DNA of 64,000 bases from Methylobacter sp015476545 (GTDB lineage Bacteria > Pseudomonadota > Gammaproteobacteria > Methylococcales > Methylomonadaceae). Made by a program: the position numbers and the translations under genes. Below, piece by piece: positions 35,707 through 46,586 of this stretch (the first letter of the stretch is position 1; the number at the start of each line of letters is the position of its first letter). Location: NCBI RefSeq assembly GCF_052162025.1, contig NZ_CP197401.1, positions 2,728,001 to 2,792,000 on the forward strand. The letters are read 5' to 3'. The notes beneath the pieces were generated by a model. That model was given only the letters and a program-made list of their open reading frames with translations, had not been told where the DNA came from and did not search any database.

Positions 35707-36559
35707 GATTGCTACCGCCCAATACGACATCAGCTTCCTGGAGAACTGGCAGAATTATCAAGCCAAAATTGAGCGCTGGGTTGGCGAAGCGGCCGAACAG
35801 GACGCGAAGATTCTGCTTTTCCCCGAATATGGCAGCATGGAACTGGCCTCACTGTTTCCTAAAGAGGTCTATTCATCGCTCAGCAAGCAACTGGCGTCCA
35901 TGCAATCCCTATTGGATGACTATACCGGCCTGTTTCAGGCATTGGCGCAAAAATACGGCTGTTATATCCAGTCCGGCACGTTTCCGGTGGAAATCGAGCC
36001 CAATGTTTATCGTAACCGGGCTTATCTGTTCATGCCCGACGGCCGGCTCGATTACCAGGATAAGCTGATTATGACCCGCTTTGAGAATGAGCAATGGCTG
36101 ATCAATAGCGGCGAGGAATTGAAATGTTTCGATACCGAATACGGAAGAATCGCAATCAATGTCTGCTACGACAGCGAATTTCCGATGCTGGCGCGAAAAC
36201 AGGTTGAAGCCGGAGCCAACCTGATTTTGGTACCCAGCTGCACAGACACGCTCGCCGGCTATCATCGGGTCAAAATAGGCTGCCAGGCAAGGGCTCTGGA
36301 AAACCAGTGTTATGTTGTGCAATCTCCGACAGTAGGCGAAGCGCCCTGGTCTGAAGCGGTTGACGTCAATATCGGTGCGGCGGCCGTTTATACGCCTGTG
36401 GACCGCGGTTTTCCTGACAATGGCATTCTGGCTATCGGCGAGCTCAACAAGGGGCAATGGGTCATGGCGGAAATCTCTCTCAGCGCTTGCGAGGCAGTCC
36501 GGCAACAAGGGCAGGTCTTTAATTACCGGGACTGGCCATTGCAACAAAAATTCAGATAA
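35696..36559 (+). CDS. Carbon-nitrogen hydrolase (nitrilase superfamily)
   Basis: A cytoplasmic amidase-type enzyme of 287 residues. The catalytic triad is visible as E44 in F-P-E-Y-G, K123 in D-K-L-I-M-T-R-F and C157 in N-V-C-Y-D-S-E-F-P. It overlaps the GNAT gene and is followed by a 15-bp hairpin. The pair may acetylate and deacylate, or repair, a common metabolite; this is inferred from the overlap only. Confidence 0.9.
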   Translation: MKVKIATAQYDISFLENWQNYQAKIERWVGEAAEQDAKILLFPEYGSMELASLFPKEVYSSLSKQLASMQSLLDDYTGLFQALAQKYGCYIQSGTFPVEIEPNVYRNRAYLFMPDGRLDYQDKLIMTRFENEQWLINSGEELKCFDTEYGRIAINVCYDSEFPMLARKQVEAGANLILVPSCTDTLAGYHRVKIGCQARALENQCYVVQSPTVGEAPWSEAVDVNIGAAAVYTPVDRGFPDNGILAIGELNKGQWVMAEISLSACEAVRQQGQVFNYRDWPLQQKFR

Positions 36560-36571
36560 CTGATGCTATCC

Positions 36572-36604
36572 AGTCGTTTGGTCGAAGAATTCGACCAAAC
36601 GACT
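36572..36604. terminator. Hairpin after the nitrilase gene
   Basis: A 15-bp perfect inverted repeat (36572-36586 with 36590-36604) with a 3-base loop and no U-tract. It lies in the 207-base gap between convergent genes. Confidence 0.55.
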
Positions 36605-36766
36605 GCCGTACTTTATAACATGGCAGTATTGCCATCATGCAATGCGAATATCCCCTGTGGCACAAGTTAATCCGTATCTATATGCATATTGATTGCGCTT
36701 GACTAAGGCCGCAACGCTCAGCGCAGCGAACAGAATCCGCCATGCGCGCAACATCAGTTCAGTTAA

Positions 36767-37729
36767 TCAAAAAATCGCCTCGAAAGAATAACCGTTAAAC
36801 TCCAATATTTCTTTCAGTCTTTTTAACGAATCCATCTGAATTTGTCTAACACGCTCTCTTGTTACACCTAACTCTTGAGCGACCTGTTCAAGCGTTGCAT
36901 TTTCATAACCGCATAGCCCGTAGCGGCGGCAAATCACTTCACGTTGCTTTTCAGATAGTTGAAATACCCAATTGGCAATATTCTTTTTAATGCCGTCTTC
37001 CTGTAATTTTTCGGTCGGCGACATAGTCTCGGCATCCGAAATCGTTTCTACCAAAGGTTTGTCAAAATCTTTCCCGCCGGGTATATCCACTGATGTGACC
37101 CGTTCATTGAGCTTGAGCATTTTTTTCACCACGCTGACCGGCTTATCGAGATACTCAGCGATATCCTCGGCGCTGGGCTCACGATCCATCAACTGGGCCA
37201 AATGATGCTGGGCTTTGAGGTAAACATTCATTTCTTTTACGATATGAATCGGCAATCGGATCGTGCGGGTCTGGTTCATGATAGCCCGCTCTATTGTTTG
37301 CCTGATCCACCAAGTGGCATACGTTGAAAATCTGAACCCTTTATCAGGATCGAATTTTTCAACGGCGCGGATCAGTCCCAGATTGCCTTCCTCTATTAAA
37401 TCCAGCAACGGCAGCCCTCTGTTCAAATAACGGCGGGAAATTTTGACGACAAGGCGCAAATTGCTTTCGATCATGATATTGCGGGCTGCTTCATCGCCTC
37501 GCAACGCTTTCTTGCCGTAGAATTTTTCCTGATCCGCGGTCAGTAATTGTGATTTGCCCAACTCGTTTAAATAGAACCGCGTCGCATCGAAGCTATTATC
37601 ATTATGAGCTTCCATGGAAATTGCCTCGTCAACCTCCATCACTTCACCTAACACGGAATCTGTATCAAGTTCGTCGTCAAACGCTACACAAATATCATCG
37701 TCCAATACTTCACACATTTCTTCCTGCAT
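36767..37729 (-). CDS. rpoS: RNA polymerase sigma factor RpoS
   Basis: The stationary-phase and general-stress sigma factor, 320 residues. An acidic N-terminal segment leads to region 1.2 (D-A-T-R-F-Y-L-N-E-L-G), region 2 (N-L-R-L-V-V-K-I-S-R-R-Y, F-S-T-Y-A-T-W-W-I-R-Q-T-I), region 3 and region 4 with the helix-turn-helix T-L-E-Q-V-A-Q-E-L-G-V-T-R-E-R-V-R-Q-I. The start ATG 37727-37729 follows a G-run. In E. coli the main rpoS promoter lies inside the upstream nlpD; here the immediate upstream DNA is a decayed nlpD copy, which may still carry it. Confidence 0.96.
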   Translation of the reverse strand: MQEEMCEVLDDDICVAFDDELDTDSVLGEVMEVDEAISMEAHNDNSFDATRFYLNELGKSQLLTADQEKFYGKKALRGDEAARNIMIESNLRLVVKISRRYLNRGLPLLDLIEEGNLGLIRAVEKFDPDKGFRFSTYATWWIRQTIERAIMNQTRTIRLPIHIVKEMNVYLKAQHHLAQLMDREPSAEDIAEYLDKPVSVVKKMLKLNERVTSVDIPGGKDFDKPLVETISDAETMSPTEKLQEDGIKKNIANWVFQLSEKQREVICRRYGLCGYENATLEQVAQELGVTRERVRQIQMDSLKRLKEILEFNGYSFEAIF

Positions 37730-37777
37730 ACACCCCCCTCTGGCTAATCGACCTGAGTCGAAACACCGTTATTTTTG

Positions 37778-38345
37778 GTAAATAATTTAATGGATATGTT
37801 TTTTTCCATTATTTCTTATTTCAAAATGCAGCGAAGTTTGCCCGGGTCCGGCTTCTCCAATATGGCCAATAATTTGGCCTTTTTTTATGGTTTGCCCTTC
37901 CGAAACCAGCAAACGGTTATTATTGGCATAAGCACTTAAATACATTTATTGTGTTTGATAATTCAGTAATTACCATAGCCAATCAAACCTTTTCCGCTAT
38001 ACGCAACTTTTCCTGCTCCAGCAGCGCTGACGGCCTGTCGATTTTTCCTCTGATATCAATTCCTTATGTTATTCTATTGAGTAAAGTTTTTATCGGTGTT
38101 TTCCTTTATCAATCACTGCTAGTTTACTTTAACACTATTTTTTTATTGTCTGAAAAAAATAGCTTTTTTTGTGAACTACGTCCGTTTTTTTTGATAGGGT
38201 TGATCGCAGCCACTGCACTATATCCTTGATCTGAATTGAATAATTTCAGTTTCCGGACAACCGCCAAAGCGTAAGTCGGCGGCAGGTGATTCCATAGCGC
38301 CAGGCGGTGATAGCCATGCCCGGAGCACAAGCCGACCGAGTGCAC
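37778..38345 (-). pseudogene. Decayed duplicate of nlpD
   Basis: Matches the intact gene 677 bases to the right throughout its length (37778 with 38455). It corresponds to residues about 75-264 of the intact protein and lacks the lipoprotein signal, most of the LysM and the last residues. The first part still reads as a frame (38124-38345; S-D-Q-G-Y-S-A-V-A-A-I-N-P-I-K-K-N), then several indels break the LytM part. It sits exactly between nlpD and rpoS, so a tandem duplication followed by loss of one copy fits. Confidence 0.88.
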
Positions 38346-38410
38346 TGCCTGAATTAGTCTCGGAAAATTTGGCCATATGCATACACTGATTAAACTAAGC
38401 TTAAAAATTA

Positions 38411-39247
38411 TTATTTGCTTATAGACACTTGAGCAGGCTGGCGATGATTTTTGGGTAAATAATTTAATGGATTTACCGATTTTCCATTTTTTCTTATTTC
38501 AAAATGCAGCGAAGCTTGCCCTGGTCCGGTTTTTCCAACATAGCCAATAACTTGGCCTTTTTTTATGGTTTGTCCTTCCGAAACCAGCAAACGGTTATTA
38601 TTGGCATAAGCACTTAAATACCTCTCATTGTGTTTGATAATCAGTAAATTATCATAGCCAATCAAGCCTTTTCCGCTATAAGCCACTTTTCCTGCTTCAG
38701 CAGCGCTGACGGCCTGTCCTGCTTTTCCGCTAATATCAATTCCTTTGTTATTCGATTGAGTAAAGTTTTTTATTACCTTTCCCTTTATCGGCCACTGCCA
38801 GTTTAACTTTGCTACTATTTTGTTATTGTCTGAAAAAATCAGCTTTTTTTGCGAATTACGTCTGTTTTTTTTGATAGGATTGACCGCAGCCACTGCACTA
38901 TATCCTTGATCTGAATTAAATAATTTCAGTTTTCGGCCAATCGCCAAAACGTAAGGCGGCGACAGGCGATTCCACTGAGCCAGGCGTTGGTAGCCATGCC
39001 CCGAACGCAAGCCAATAGAATATAGGGTATCGCCTCTTTCTATCACATAGTATTTTGTTCCGGCAGTAATGCGTTTGGTATTATCTTCCGCCTCGATCTT
39101 GTTTTCTGAGGGTTTGGTCTGATTTTCAGAAGAATCAATGTCATAAGATTTTACCGGTTCAGAATTTTCATGTTCTGAACAGGCGCTTAATAGAAACACC
39201 AGCATCAGCCTTACAATAAAAACAGGCTGGGCATAACGAGAGCGCAT
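38411..39247 (-). CDS. nlpD: NlpD-like LysM/LytM lipoprotein
   Basis: A 278-residue lipoprotein: signal ending in the lipobox L-L-S-A-C, a variable acidic linker, one LysM domain (Y-Y-V-I-E-R-G-D-T-L-Y-S-I-G) and a C-terminal M23/LytM domain. The metal-binding histidine of H-x-G-x-D is replaced in N-K-G-I-D-I, so the domain should be inactive as a peptidase. It would instead activate the amidase AmiC at the septum, as NlpD does in E. coli. The usual order nlpD-rpoS is kept apart from the inserted decayed copy. Confidence 0.87.
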   Translation of the reverse strand: MRSRYAQPVFIVRLMLVFLLSACSEHENSEPVKSYDIDSSENQTKPSENKIEAEDNTKRITAGTKYYVIERGDTLYSIGLRSGHGYQRLAQWNRLSPPYVLAIGRKLKLFNSDQGYSAVAAVNPIKKNRRNSQKKLIFSDNNKIVAKLNWQWPIKGKVIKNFTQSNNKGIDISGKAGQAVSAAEAGKVAYSGKGLIGYDNLLIIKHNERYLSAYANNNRLLVSEGQTIKKGQVIGYVGKTGPGQASLHFEIRKNGKSVNPLNYLPKNHRQPAQVSISK

Positions 39248-39250
39248 GAG

Positions 39251-39745
39251 CTATCTGGCCAGCAATATCTTCTTTGCCAAATTTATTTTCGCGGCCAGAT
39301 AATCTGACCCGCCGCGGTCAGGGTGTATTTTCTGCATCAATTTGCGGTGAGCTTCAATGATTTCCTGTTTCGATGCTCCTATCTTCAACCCCAGCACTTC
39401 GTAGGCCTCTTCAGCCGTCATTTTTCCCGAAGAACCTGATGCACGCTGATACGATGATGCCCCCTGCTTGGCGGAATTAAACTCAGTCCATAATCTGTGC
39501 AGTTGAGGCGCATAATGCAGCAAGACCGGTATTAATCTGAACAAAGAGGCAACAACGATGCCGACCAGGGCAAAAAGCCAGTTCAAGCGCCCGGTCGCGC
39601 CTAAATAAATTAAAATTATACCGACGAACCCGAGACCGAGAGCTTTGATATAGCGGACCATCTGAGCCGGCGGCGTTTTTAAAAACCTGCGCAGGACGAA
39701 AAATGAAATAATGATTAGCAATAAAACCAGATAAATTCGAATCAA
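39251..39745 (-). CDS. Membrane-anchored DnaJ-domain protein (DjlA/TIM14-like)
   Basis: About 164 residues: two hydrophobic helices at the N-terminus (about 4-22 and 38-70) and a short C-terminal J domain with A-Y-E-V-L-G-L and the essential H-P-D in Q-K-I-H-P-D-R-G-G-S. It would stimulate DnaK at the membrane. No ATG is available. The frame opens with TTG at 39763, but a second TTG at 39745 has GGAG 7 bases upstream and is chosen. It lies 3 bases before nlpD. Confidence 0.8.
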   Translation of the reverse strand: MIRIYLVLLLIIISFFVLRRFLKTPPAQMVRYIKALGLGFVGIILIYLGATGRLNWLFALVGIVVASLFRLIPVLLHYAPQLHRLWTEFNSAKQGASSYQRASGSSGKMTAEEAYEVLGLKIGASKQEIIEAHRKLMQKIHPDRGGSDYLAAKINLAKKILLAR

Positions 39746-39854
39746 TGTTGTCTCCGGGATCAATATCCGTTTTCAAACCGCTTTTTCTTAGTGGCCTTAT
39801 GAATAATACCTTAGAATAAGTCATCTCACGATAACAGCCTTAATATTTGATTCC

Positions 39855-40385
39855 ATGCAGAATGCCAAAATTCCAGTCCTGGGTTTTGCCGCTTTCAGCG
39901 GCACCGGCAAAACAACTTTACTGTCGCAATTGATCCCGATTCTGAAATCCAATGGCCTGCGCGTAGGTTTAATCAAACACAGCCATCATGATTTTGAAAT
40001 CGACAAGCCGGGCAAAGACAGCTTCCGCTTGCGGGCAGCGGGGGCTTCGCCTGTCATGCTGATATCGAAATCCCGGCGTGCCATTATTACCGAGATCACA
40101 CCCGAAAAAGAGCCTAGGCTGGACGATCAGCTAAAGGTGCTTGATCAGTCTGAACTGGACCTGATTCTGGTTGAAGGTTTTAGAACCGAGCCATTTCCGA
40201 AGATAGAATTGCACCGCGCCTCGCTCAACAAACCATTGCTTTATCCTGACGATCCGCACATCATGGCGATCGCCTCGGATTGCGCCTTGGAAACGCCCCC
40301 GGAGCTGATTCAGCTCGATATCAACCAACCTGAAATGATTGCGGCATTCATTCTGAATCAATTCATGAGAGGAAATTATGATTGA
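39855..40385 (+). CDS. mobB: Molybdopterin-guanine dinucleotide biosynthesis protein MobB
   Basis: A GTP-binding accessory protein of molybdenum-cofactor synthesis, 176 residues. The P-loop reads G-F-A-A-F-S-G-T-G-K-T-T at 10-21, followed by the H-S-H-H-D-F-E-I-D-K-P-G-K-D-S motif typical of MobB and the L-I-L-V-E-G-F strand. It overlaps moeA by 8 bases. The pair implies a molybdoenzyme elsewhere in the genome. Confidence 0.93.
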   Translation: MQNAKIPVLGFAAFSGTGKTTLLSQLIPILKSNGLRVGLIKHSHHDFEIDKPGKDSFRLRAAGASPVMLISKSRRAIITEITPEKEPRLDDQLKVLDQSELDLILVEGFRTEPFPKIELHRASLNKPLLYPDDPHIMAIASDCALETPPELIQLDINQPEMIAAFILNQFMRGNYD

Positions 40386-41622
40386 CTTATGCAGTCAGGA
40401 CACAAACCCGCTGTTATCACTGCCGGAAGCATTGGCCAGAGTCAGAGCAGCCCTGCTGCCTGCCGCCGGCTCTGAAAAGGTGGCTTTAAAAGACGCCTTG
40501 GGACGCACCCTGACGCAACCGGTTTACTCGCCCATCAATATACCTCATGAAAGAAACGCCGCGATGGATGGCTATGCCTTGGCCGCTAGTGACATAGCGC
40601 CGAATCAGCCTTTTTCTCTGCATTTAGCCGGCACCTCCTGGGCCGGAAGACCGTTTCAGGAACAACTGCAACCGGGCGAATGCATCCGAATCTTTACTGG
40701 CGCGGTATTGCCTGAACAGGCCGATACTGTCATCATGCAGGAGCAGGTGCGCGCCGACCGACAAACCATACATTTTCCGGCACAGGCACGGCCCTATCAG
40801 AATGTCCGCGAAATCGGAGAAGATACCCGGCAAGGCACCTGTCTGATTGCCCCACCTAAAAAGTTGACTGCCGCGGATTTAGGATTGCTGGCCTCTGCCG
40901 GCGTTTGCGAGATTACCGTCAAGCGTCGATTGAACATTGCTTTTTTTTCTACCGGCGATGAACTGACGGCCTTAGGCCAGGCGCTGCAATCCGGGAAAAT
41001 ATATGACAGCAATCGCTATATTTTGAGCGGCCTGCTGGCTGATCCAGGCTATAGCATAGCCGATAAAGGCGTGATTGCCGATGACCGTGACAAACTGGAA
41101 GAAAACCTTGTTGAAGCGGCCAAGAATTACGATGTCATCATCACAACAGGCGGTGCTTCGGTAGGCGAAGCCGATTTCGTCAAGGACGTACTGGCCAGCT
41201 GCGGCCAAGTCAATTTCTGGAAGATTGCCATGAAGCCCGGAAAACCGCTGGCATTCGGCAAAATCGGCAATTGTTATTTTTTCGGACTGCCCGGCAATCC
41301 GGTTGCCGTCATTGCCACCTTTGACCAACTGGTCAAGCCAGCATTAAAGCAACTGGCCGGCGAGCCGTTTACCCAACCTCTACGATTGACGGCCATCTGC
41401 ACAAGCTCGTTGAAAAAAGCGGCGGGACGGCAGGAGTTTCAGCGCGGCATACTGACCCAAAGCGATGCCGGCAAATTGCTTGTAACCTCATCGGGAAAGC
41501 AGGGCTCACACCTGCTCGGCTCATTCAGTCGTGCCAATTGCTATATTATCTTGCCGGCCGACTGCACAGGCGTGGAAGCCGGCGAACAAGTGACCGTCGA
41601 GCCGTTCAGCCTGTTTGTGTAG
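40378..41622 (+). CDS. moeA: Molybdopterin molybdotransferase MoeA
   Basis: Inserts molybdate into adenylated molybdopterin. The 414 residues show the four-domain MoeA layout: R-N-A-A-M-D-G-Y-A-L, G-E-C-I-R-I-F-T-G-A-V-L-P, the MoCF-like domain with F-F-S-T-G-D-E-L, Y-D-S-N-R-Y and T-T-G-G-A-S-V-G-E, the M-K-P-G-K-P-L-A motif and G-L-P-G-N-P-V-A, then a C-terminal beta domain. Start ATG 40378 lies inside the end of mobB, indicating translational coupling. Confidence 0.95.
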   Translation: MIDLCSQDTNPLLSLPEALARVRAALLPAAGSEKVALKDALGRTLTQPVYSPINIPHERNAAMDGYALAASDIAPNQPFSLHLAGTSWAGRPFQEQLQPGECIRIFTGAVLPEQADTVIMQEQVRADRQTIHFPAQARPYQNVREIGEDTRQGTCLIAPPKKLTAADLGLLASAGVCEITVKRRLNIAFFSTGDELTALGQALQSGKIYDSNRYILSGLLADPGYSIADKGVIADDRDKLEENLVEAAKNYDVIITTGGASVGEADFVKDVLASCGQVNFWKIAMKPGKPLAFGKIGNCYFFGLPGNPVAVIATFDQLVKPALKQLAGEPFTQPLRLTAICTSSLKKAAGRQEFQRGILTQSDAGKLLVTSSGKQGSHLLGSFSRANCYIILPADCTGVEAGEQVTVEPFSLFV

Positions 41623-41628
41623 AATAGA

Positions 41629-41952
41629 TTAATAGCGCGGTACCGAATTGTCGCATTCGCAAGACCAGGCGTCGATGCCGCCTCTCAGGTTTGAAACCTT
41701 TTCAAAGCCGTAATGCACCAGATAGTCGGCAGCCTGTTGGCTGCGCATGCCGTGGTGGCAAATCACGACTATGTCCTGCTGCCGATCCAGTTCATCGAGT
41801 CTGTATGGAATTTGATTCAGCGGAACCGACACACTCTTTTCGATATGCGCGTACTGAAACTCATGCGGCTCTCTGACATCCAGCAAAAACAGAGACTCGC
41901 CATTTTGGATCTTATTTTTCAATTCAATCGCTGAAATTTGTTTTACAGACAT
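41629..41952 (-). CDS. Single-domain rhodanese (sulfurtransferase)
   Basis: A 107-residue protein with L-L-D-V-R-E-P-H-E-F and the active-site loop I-C65-H-H-G-M-R-S, in which C65 would carry the persulfide. The GlpE/PspE-type size and single domain fit a cytoplasmic sulfur carrier. It lies 9 bases after the aminotransferase on the same strand, likely co-transcribed. Sulfur donor and acceptor are unknown. Confidence 0.9.
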   Translation of the reverse strand: MSVKQISAIELKNKIQNGESLFLLDVREPHEFQYAHIEKSVSVPLNQIPYRLDELDRQQDIVVICHHGMRSQQAADYLVHYGFEKVSNLRGGIDAWSCECDNSVPRY

Positions 41953-41961
41953 GATTACCTT

Positions 41962-43125
41962 CTATCTATTAATGAATCTTTCTAAACGGTGCATGGCAAC
42001 AGCCATTCTATCTATGGAAGTCGTATAGGCAAAACGGATGTAATGATTTGACTCATAGTCGCCAAAATCCTTGCCTGGCGTGATCGCCACGCCTTCGGCC
42101 TCTAAAAAATCCAGTGCGAATTGATAGCTGTCATCGGTAAATTTTGCACAATTGGCGTAAATATAAAAGGCGCCTTCCGGCTTGATCGGAATATCAAAAC
42201 CTAACCGCAACAGGGTGTCATAGAGAAAATCGCGCCGGGCGGCAAACTCTGCCCGCCTGAATTCAAGCTCATCAAGCGTACGCTCATCAAAAGCGGCTAA
42301 AGCCGCATATTGAGAATGCGTGGGCGTGGAAATGAAAATATTCTGCGCCAGCCTCTCGGTGGCTTCAATAAACTCATCGGGCACAATCAACCAACCAATT
42401 CGCCAGCCGGTCATACCGAAATATTTGGAAAAACTGTTAATGATAAACACGTCGTCGCTGAACACCAGCGCTGTCGGTGCACTCTTGACATAAACCAGGC
42501 CGTGGTAAATCTCATCGGAATAAAAACATCCGCCTAGCTGATTGACCGCTTGAATGGCCGAATTCAGTATCGCCGGGTCGATAATCGTACCGGTAGGATT
42601 GGACGGCGAGGCAATCAGCGCTCCTTTAGTCGCTTCCGTCCAGTTCTCTCTTATCAATTCCGCTGTTAACTGATAACGGGTGCTCGAACCTACGGGCACT
42701 GCTCGGGTTCTGCCCTCGAACACTTTGACAAAATTACTGTTGCACGGATAACAGGGGTCCGCCATCAGCAGCTCTTCGCCTGGGTTCAAACTGCTGCCCA
42801 GCGCCAGCAAAAAGGCGCCGGACGCGCCTGGCGTTACAAAAATGCGCTCCGGCGCTACTGCCACACCGTAGCGCTGCCGGTAAAAGCCGGCTATTTTTTC
42901 ACGCAGTTCGGGCAGGCCCGCAGCCGGTGTGTATTTAATCTCGCCGGTTTGAATATGTTCGATACCAGCATCAATAATGGTCTGCGGTGTAGCAAAATCG
43001 GGCTCGCCGATTTCCATATGGATAATATCCCTGCCCTCGCTTTCCAATTGCTTGGCGCGTCGAAGCAATTCCATAACGTAGAATGGAGAAATAGTCTGAG
43101 TCCGCTTAGCCAGTCTTTCGCTCAT
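41962..43125 (-). CDS. PLP-dependent class I aminotransferase
   Basis: A fold-type I aminotransferase of 387 residues with M-E-I-G-E-P-D-F, P-S-N-P-T-G-T at the cofactor ring, Y-S-D-E-I-Y-H-G, the Schiff-base lysine K234 in S-F-S-K-Y-F-G-M-T-G-W-R and the C-terminal R-F-A-Y-T-T. It resembles aspartate/alanine-type aminotransferases used in general amino-acid metabolism. Which amino acid it prefers cannot be read out. It is divergent from dksA. Confidence 0.88.
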   Translation of the reverse strand: MSERLAKRTQTISPFYVMELLRRAKQLESEGRDIIHMEIGEPDFATPQTIIDAGIEHIQTGEIKYTPAAGLPELREKIAGFYRQRYGVAVAPERIFVTPGASGAFLLALGSSLNPGEELLMADPCYPCNSNFVKVFEGRTRAVPVGSSTRYQLTAELIRENWTEATKGALIASPSNPTGTIIDPAILNSAIQAVNQLGGCFYSDEIYHGLVYVKSAPTALVFSDDVFIINSFSKYFGMTGWRIGWLIVPDEFIEATERLAQNIFISTPTHSQYAALAAFDERTLDELEFRRAEFAARRDFLYDTLLRLGFDIPIKPEGAFYIYANCAKFTDDSYQFALDFLEAEGVAITPGKDFGDYESNHYIRFAYTTSIDRMAVAMHRLERFINR

Positions 43126-43233
43126 GTCTTATCGCTCGCCAAAAACTCTTAATGATACCAATAATTCTTGCCATCTTATTATGATTCTGATAAAAATGCT
43201 CAGTTTTATTTATCTTGTCTTAGGAGTTAAAGG

Positions 43234-43668
43234 ATGACCGATAGTTCTAAAACTGACGCATCACCTTTCAGTTTTACGCCTTATAAAGAAAAAGAAGGCG
43301 AAGAATATATGAGCGAGGCTCAACTAAAGCATTTTGAGACCATTCTAAGAAACTGGAAAGCTGAATTAATGCAGGAAGTTGACCGTACTGTGCACCACAT
43401 GCAGGATGACGCCGCTAATTTCCCTGATCCTAATGACCGGGCGACTCAGGAGTCGGAATTCAGTCTGGAATTAAGAACTCGTGACCGCGAACGCAAGCTG
43501 ATCAAGAAAATTGAAGAAGCCCTGAAAGAAATTGAATCGGGTGATTATGGCTATTGCGAATCATGCGGCATCGAGATCGGCGTACGCCGCCTGGAAGCCA
43601 GGCCGACCGCCACCTTGTGCATAGACTGCAAAACTCTCGATGAAATTCGGGAAAAACAAATGGGGTAG
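43234..43668 (+). CDS. dksA: RNA polymerase-binding transcription factor DksA
   Basis: Binds the RNA polymerase secondary channel and works with ppGpp. The 144 residues have an N-terminal extension, a coiled coil with D-P-N-D-R-A-T-Q-E at its tip and a zinc finger with C108, C111, C129 and C132. ATG 43234 follows AGGAG. The gene ends 2 bases before the proposed CTG start of gluQ, the common dksA-gluQ pair. Confidence 0.95.
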   Translation: MTDSSKTDASPFSFTPYKEKEGEEYMSEAQLKHFETILRNWKAELMQEVDRTVHHMQDDAANFPDPNDRATQESEFSLELRTRDRERKLIKKIEEALKEIESGDYGYCESCGIEIGVRRLEARPTATLCIDCKTLDEIREKQMG

Positions 43669-43670
43669 GT

Positions 43671-44573
43671 CTGTCTCAGGACAAACAACCTTATATCGGC
43701 CGGTTTGCACCTTCGCCTACCGGCCCACTCCATTTCGGATCCTTATATACAGCCTTGGCCGGTTTTCTTCAAGCCCGATCGCAGAAAGGCAAGTGGCTGC
43801 TGCGCATCGACGACCTCGATACGCCGCGAAACGCCAAGGGTTCAATCGATCACATCCTGAAAACGCTGGATATTTTCGGCCTGCATTGGGACGATAGTGT
43901 TTACTTTCAGAGCCATAATCTCGACGTTTACGAAGACGCGCTGCATGAATTGACAGAAAACCGGCTTATTTATGCCTGTACATGCAGCCGCAAAATGCTT
44001 ACTGAAACACATCCGGAACAGGCTCAGTCCGATATTTATCCGGGCATCTGCCGGGACAGGCCTCCCCCACCGCATACCGCCTATGCATTCCGCATCAAAA
44101 CCGACAATCGCATCATTTCATTTCAGGATGGTCTGCAAGGCTTCATCGCGCAGAACCTGGCTGAACAGCACGGCGATTTTATCCTGAAAAGAAAAGACGG
44201 CATCATAGCTTATCAGTTCGCTGTCGTGGTCGATGACCACAGGCAGCAAATCAATCATGTCTTGCGCGGTTTTGATCTACTCGATTCGACGCCCAAACAA
44301 ATCTATCTGCAGCAGCAACTGGGGCTCGCTACACCGCAATACATGCACGTGCCGATTATCATCGATACCCAGGGCTACAAGCTCAGTAAACAAACCCTGG
44401 CGCAGGCAGTCGATTTAAAAGCACCGAACAAGCTGATCTTTGAGCTGTTGACCTTATTAAAACAAGCGCCCCCGGACGAACTTAAACATGCCGAAACCAC
44501 CGAACTGCTTAACTGGGCCATTGCTCACTGGAACCCGAACCCTCTGGAGAAATTGCGTGCAATCAGCCGATGA
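43671..44573 (+). CDS. gluQ: Glutamyl-Q tRNA(Asp) synthetase
   Basis: Attaches glutamate to the queuosine of tRNA-Asp. No ATG, GTG or TTG exists in frame between the stop at 43641 and the conserved Y-I-G-R-F-A-P-S-P-T-G-P-L-H motif; the first TTG, 43755, would delete the nucleotide-binding signature. CTG at 43671 gives S-Q-D-K-Q-P-Y-I-G-R-F after the initiator, 300 residues, with GGGGTAGG just upstream, and is taken as the start. The zinc site C-T-C-S with Y and C in Y-P-G-I-C-R, and the K-M-S-K-S equivalent K-L-S-K-Q, are visible. It is coupled to dksA. Confidence 0.88.
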   Translation: MSQDKQPYIGRFAPSPTGPLHFGSLYTALAGFLQARSQKGKWLLRIDDLDTPRNAKGSIDHILKTLDIFGLHWDDSVYFQSHNLDVYEDALHELTENRLIYACTCSRKMLTETHPEQAQSDIYPGICRDRPPPPHTAYAFRIKTDNRIISFQDGLQGFIAQNLAEQHGDFILKRKDGIIAYQFAVVVDDHRQQINHVLRGFDLLDSTPKQIYLQQQLGLATPQYMHVPIIIDTQGYKLSKQTLAQAVDLKAPNKLIFELLTLLKQAPPDELKHAETTELLNWAIAHWNPNPLEKLRAISR

Positions 44574-44611
44574 ATTAACCAAGGCATTTGCCAAATAAGG
44601 ATTAAAAAAAC

Positions 44612-46549
<1,938 letters not shown>

Positions 46550-46586
46550 GACTCACGCCGGCGGGAAAAGATAACAGCACCTCTCT

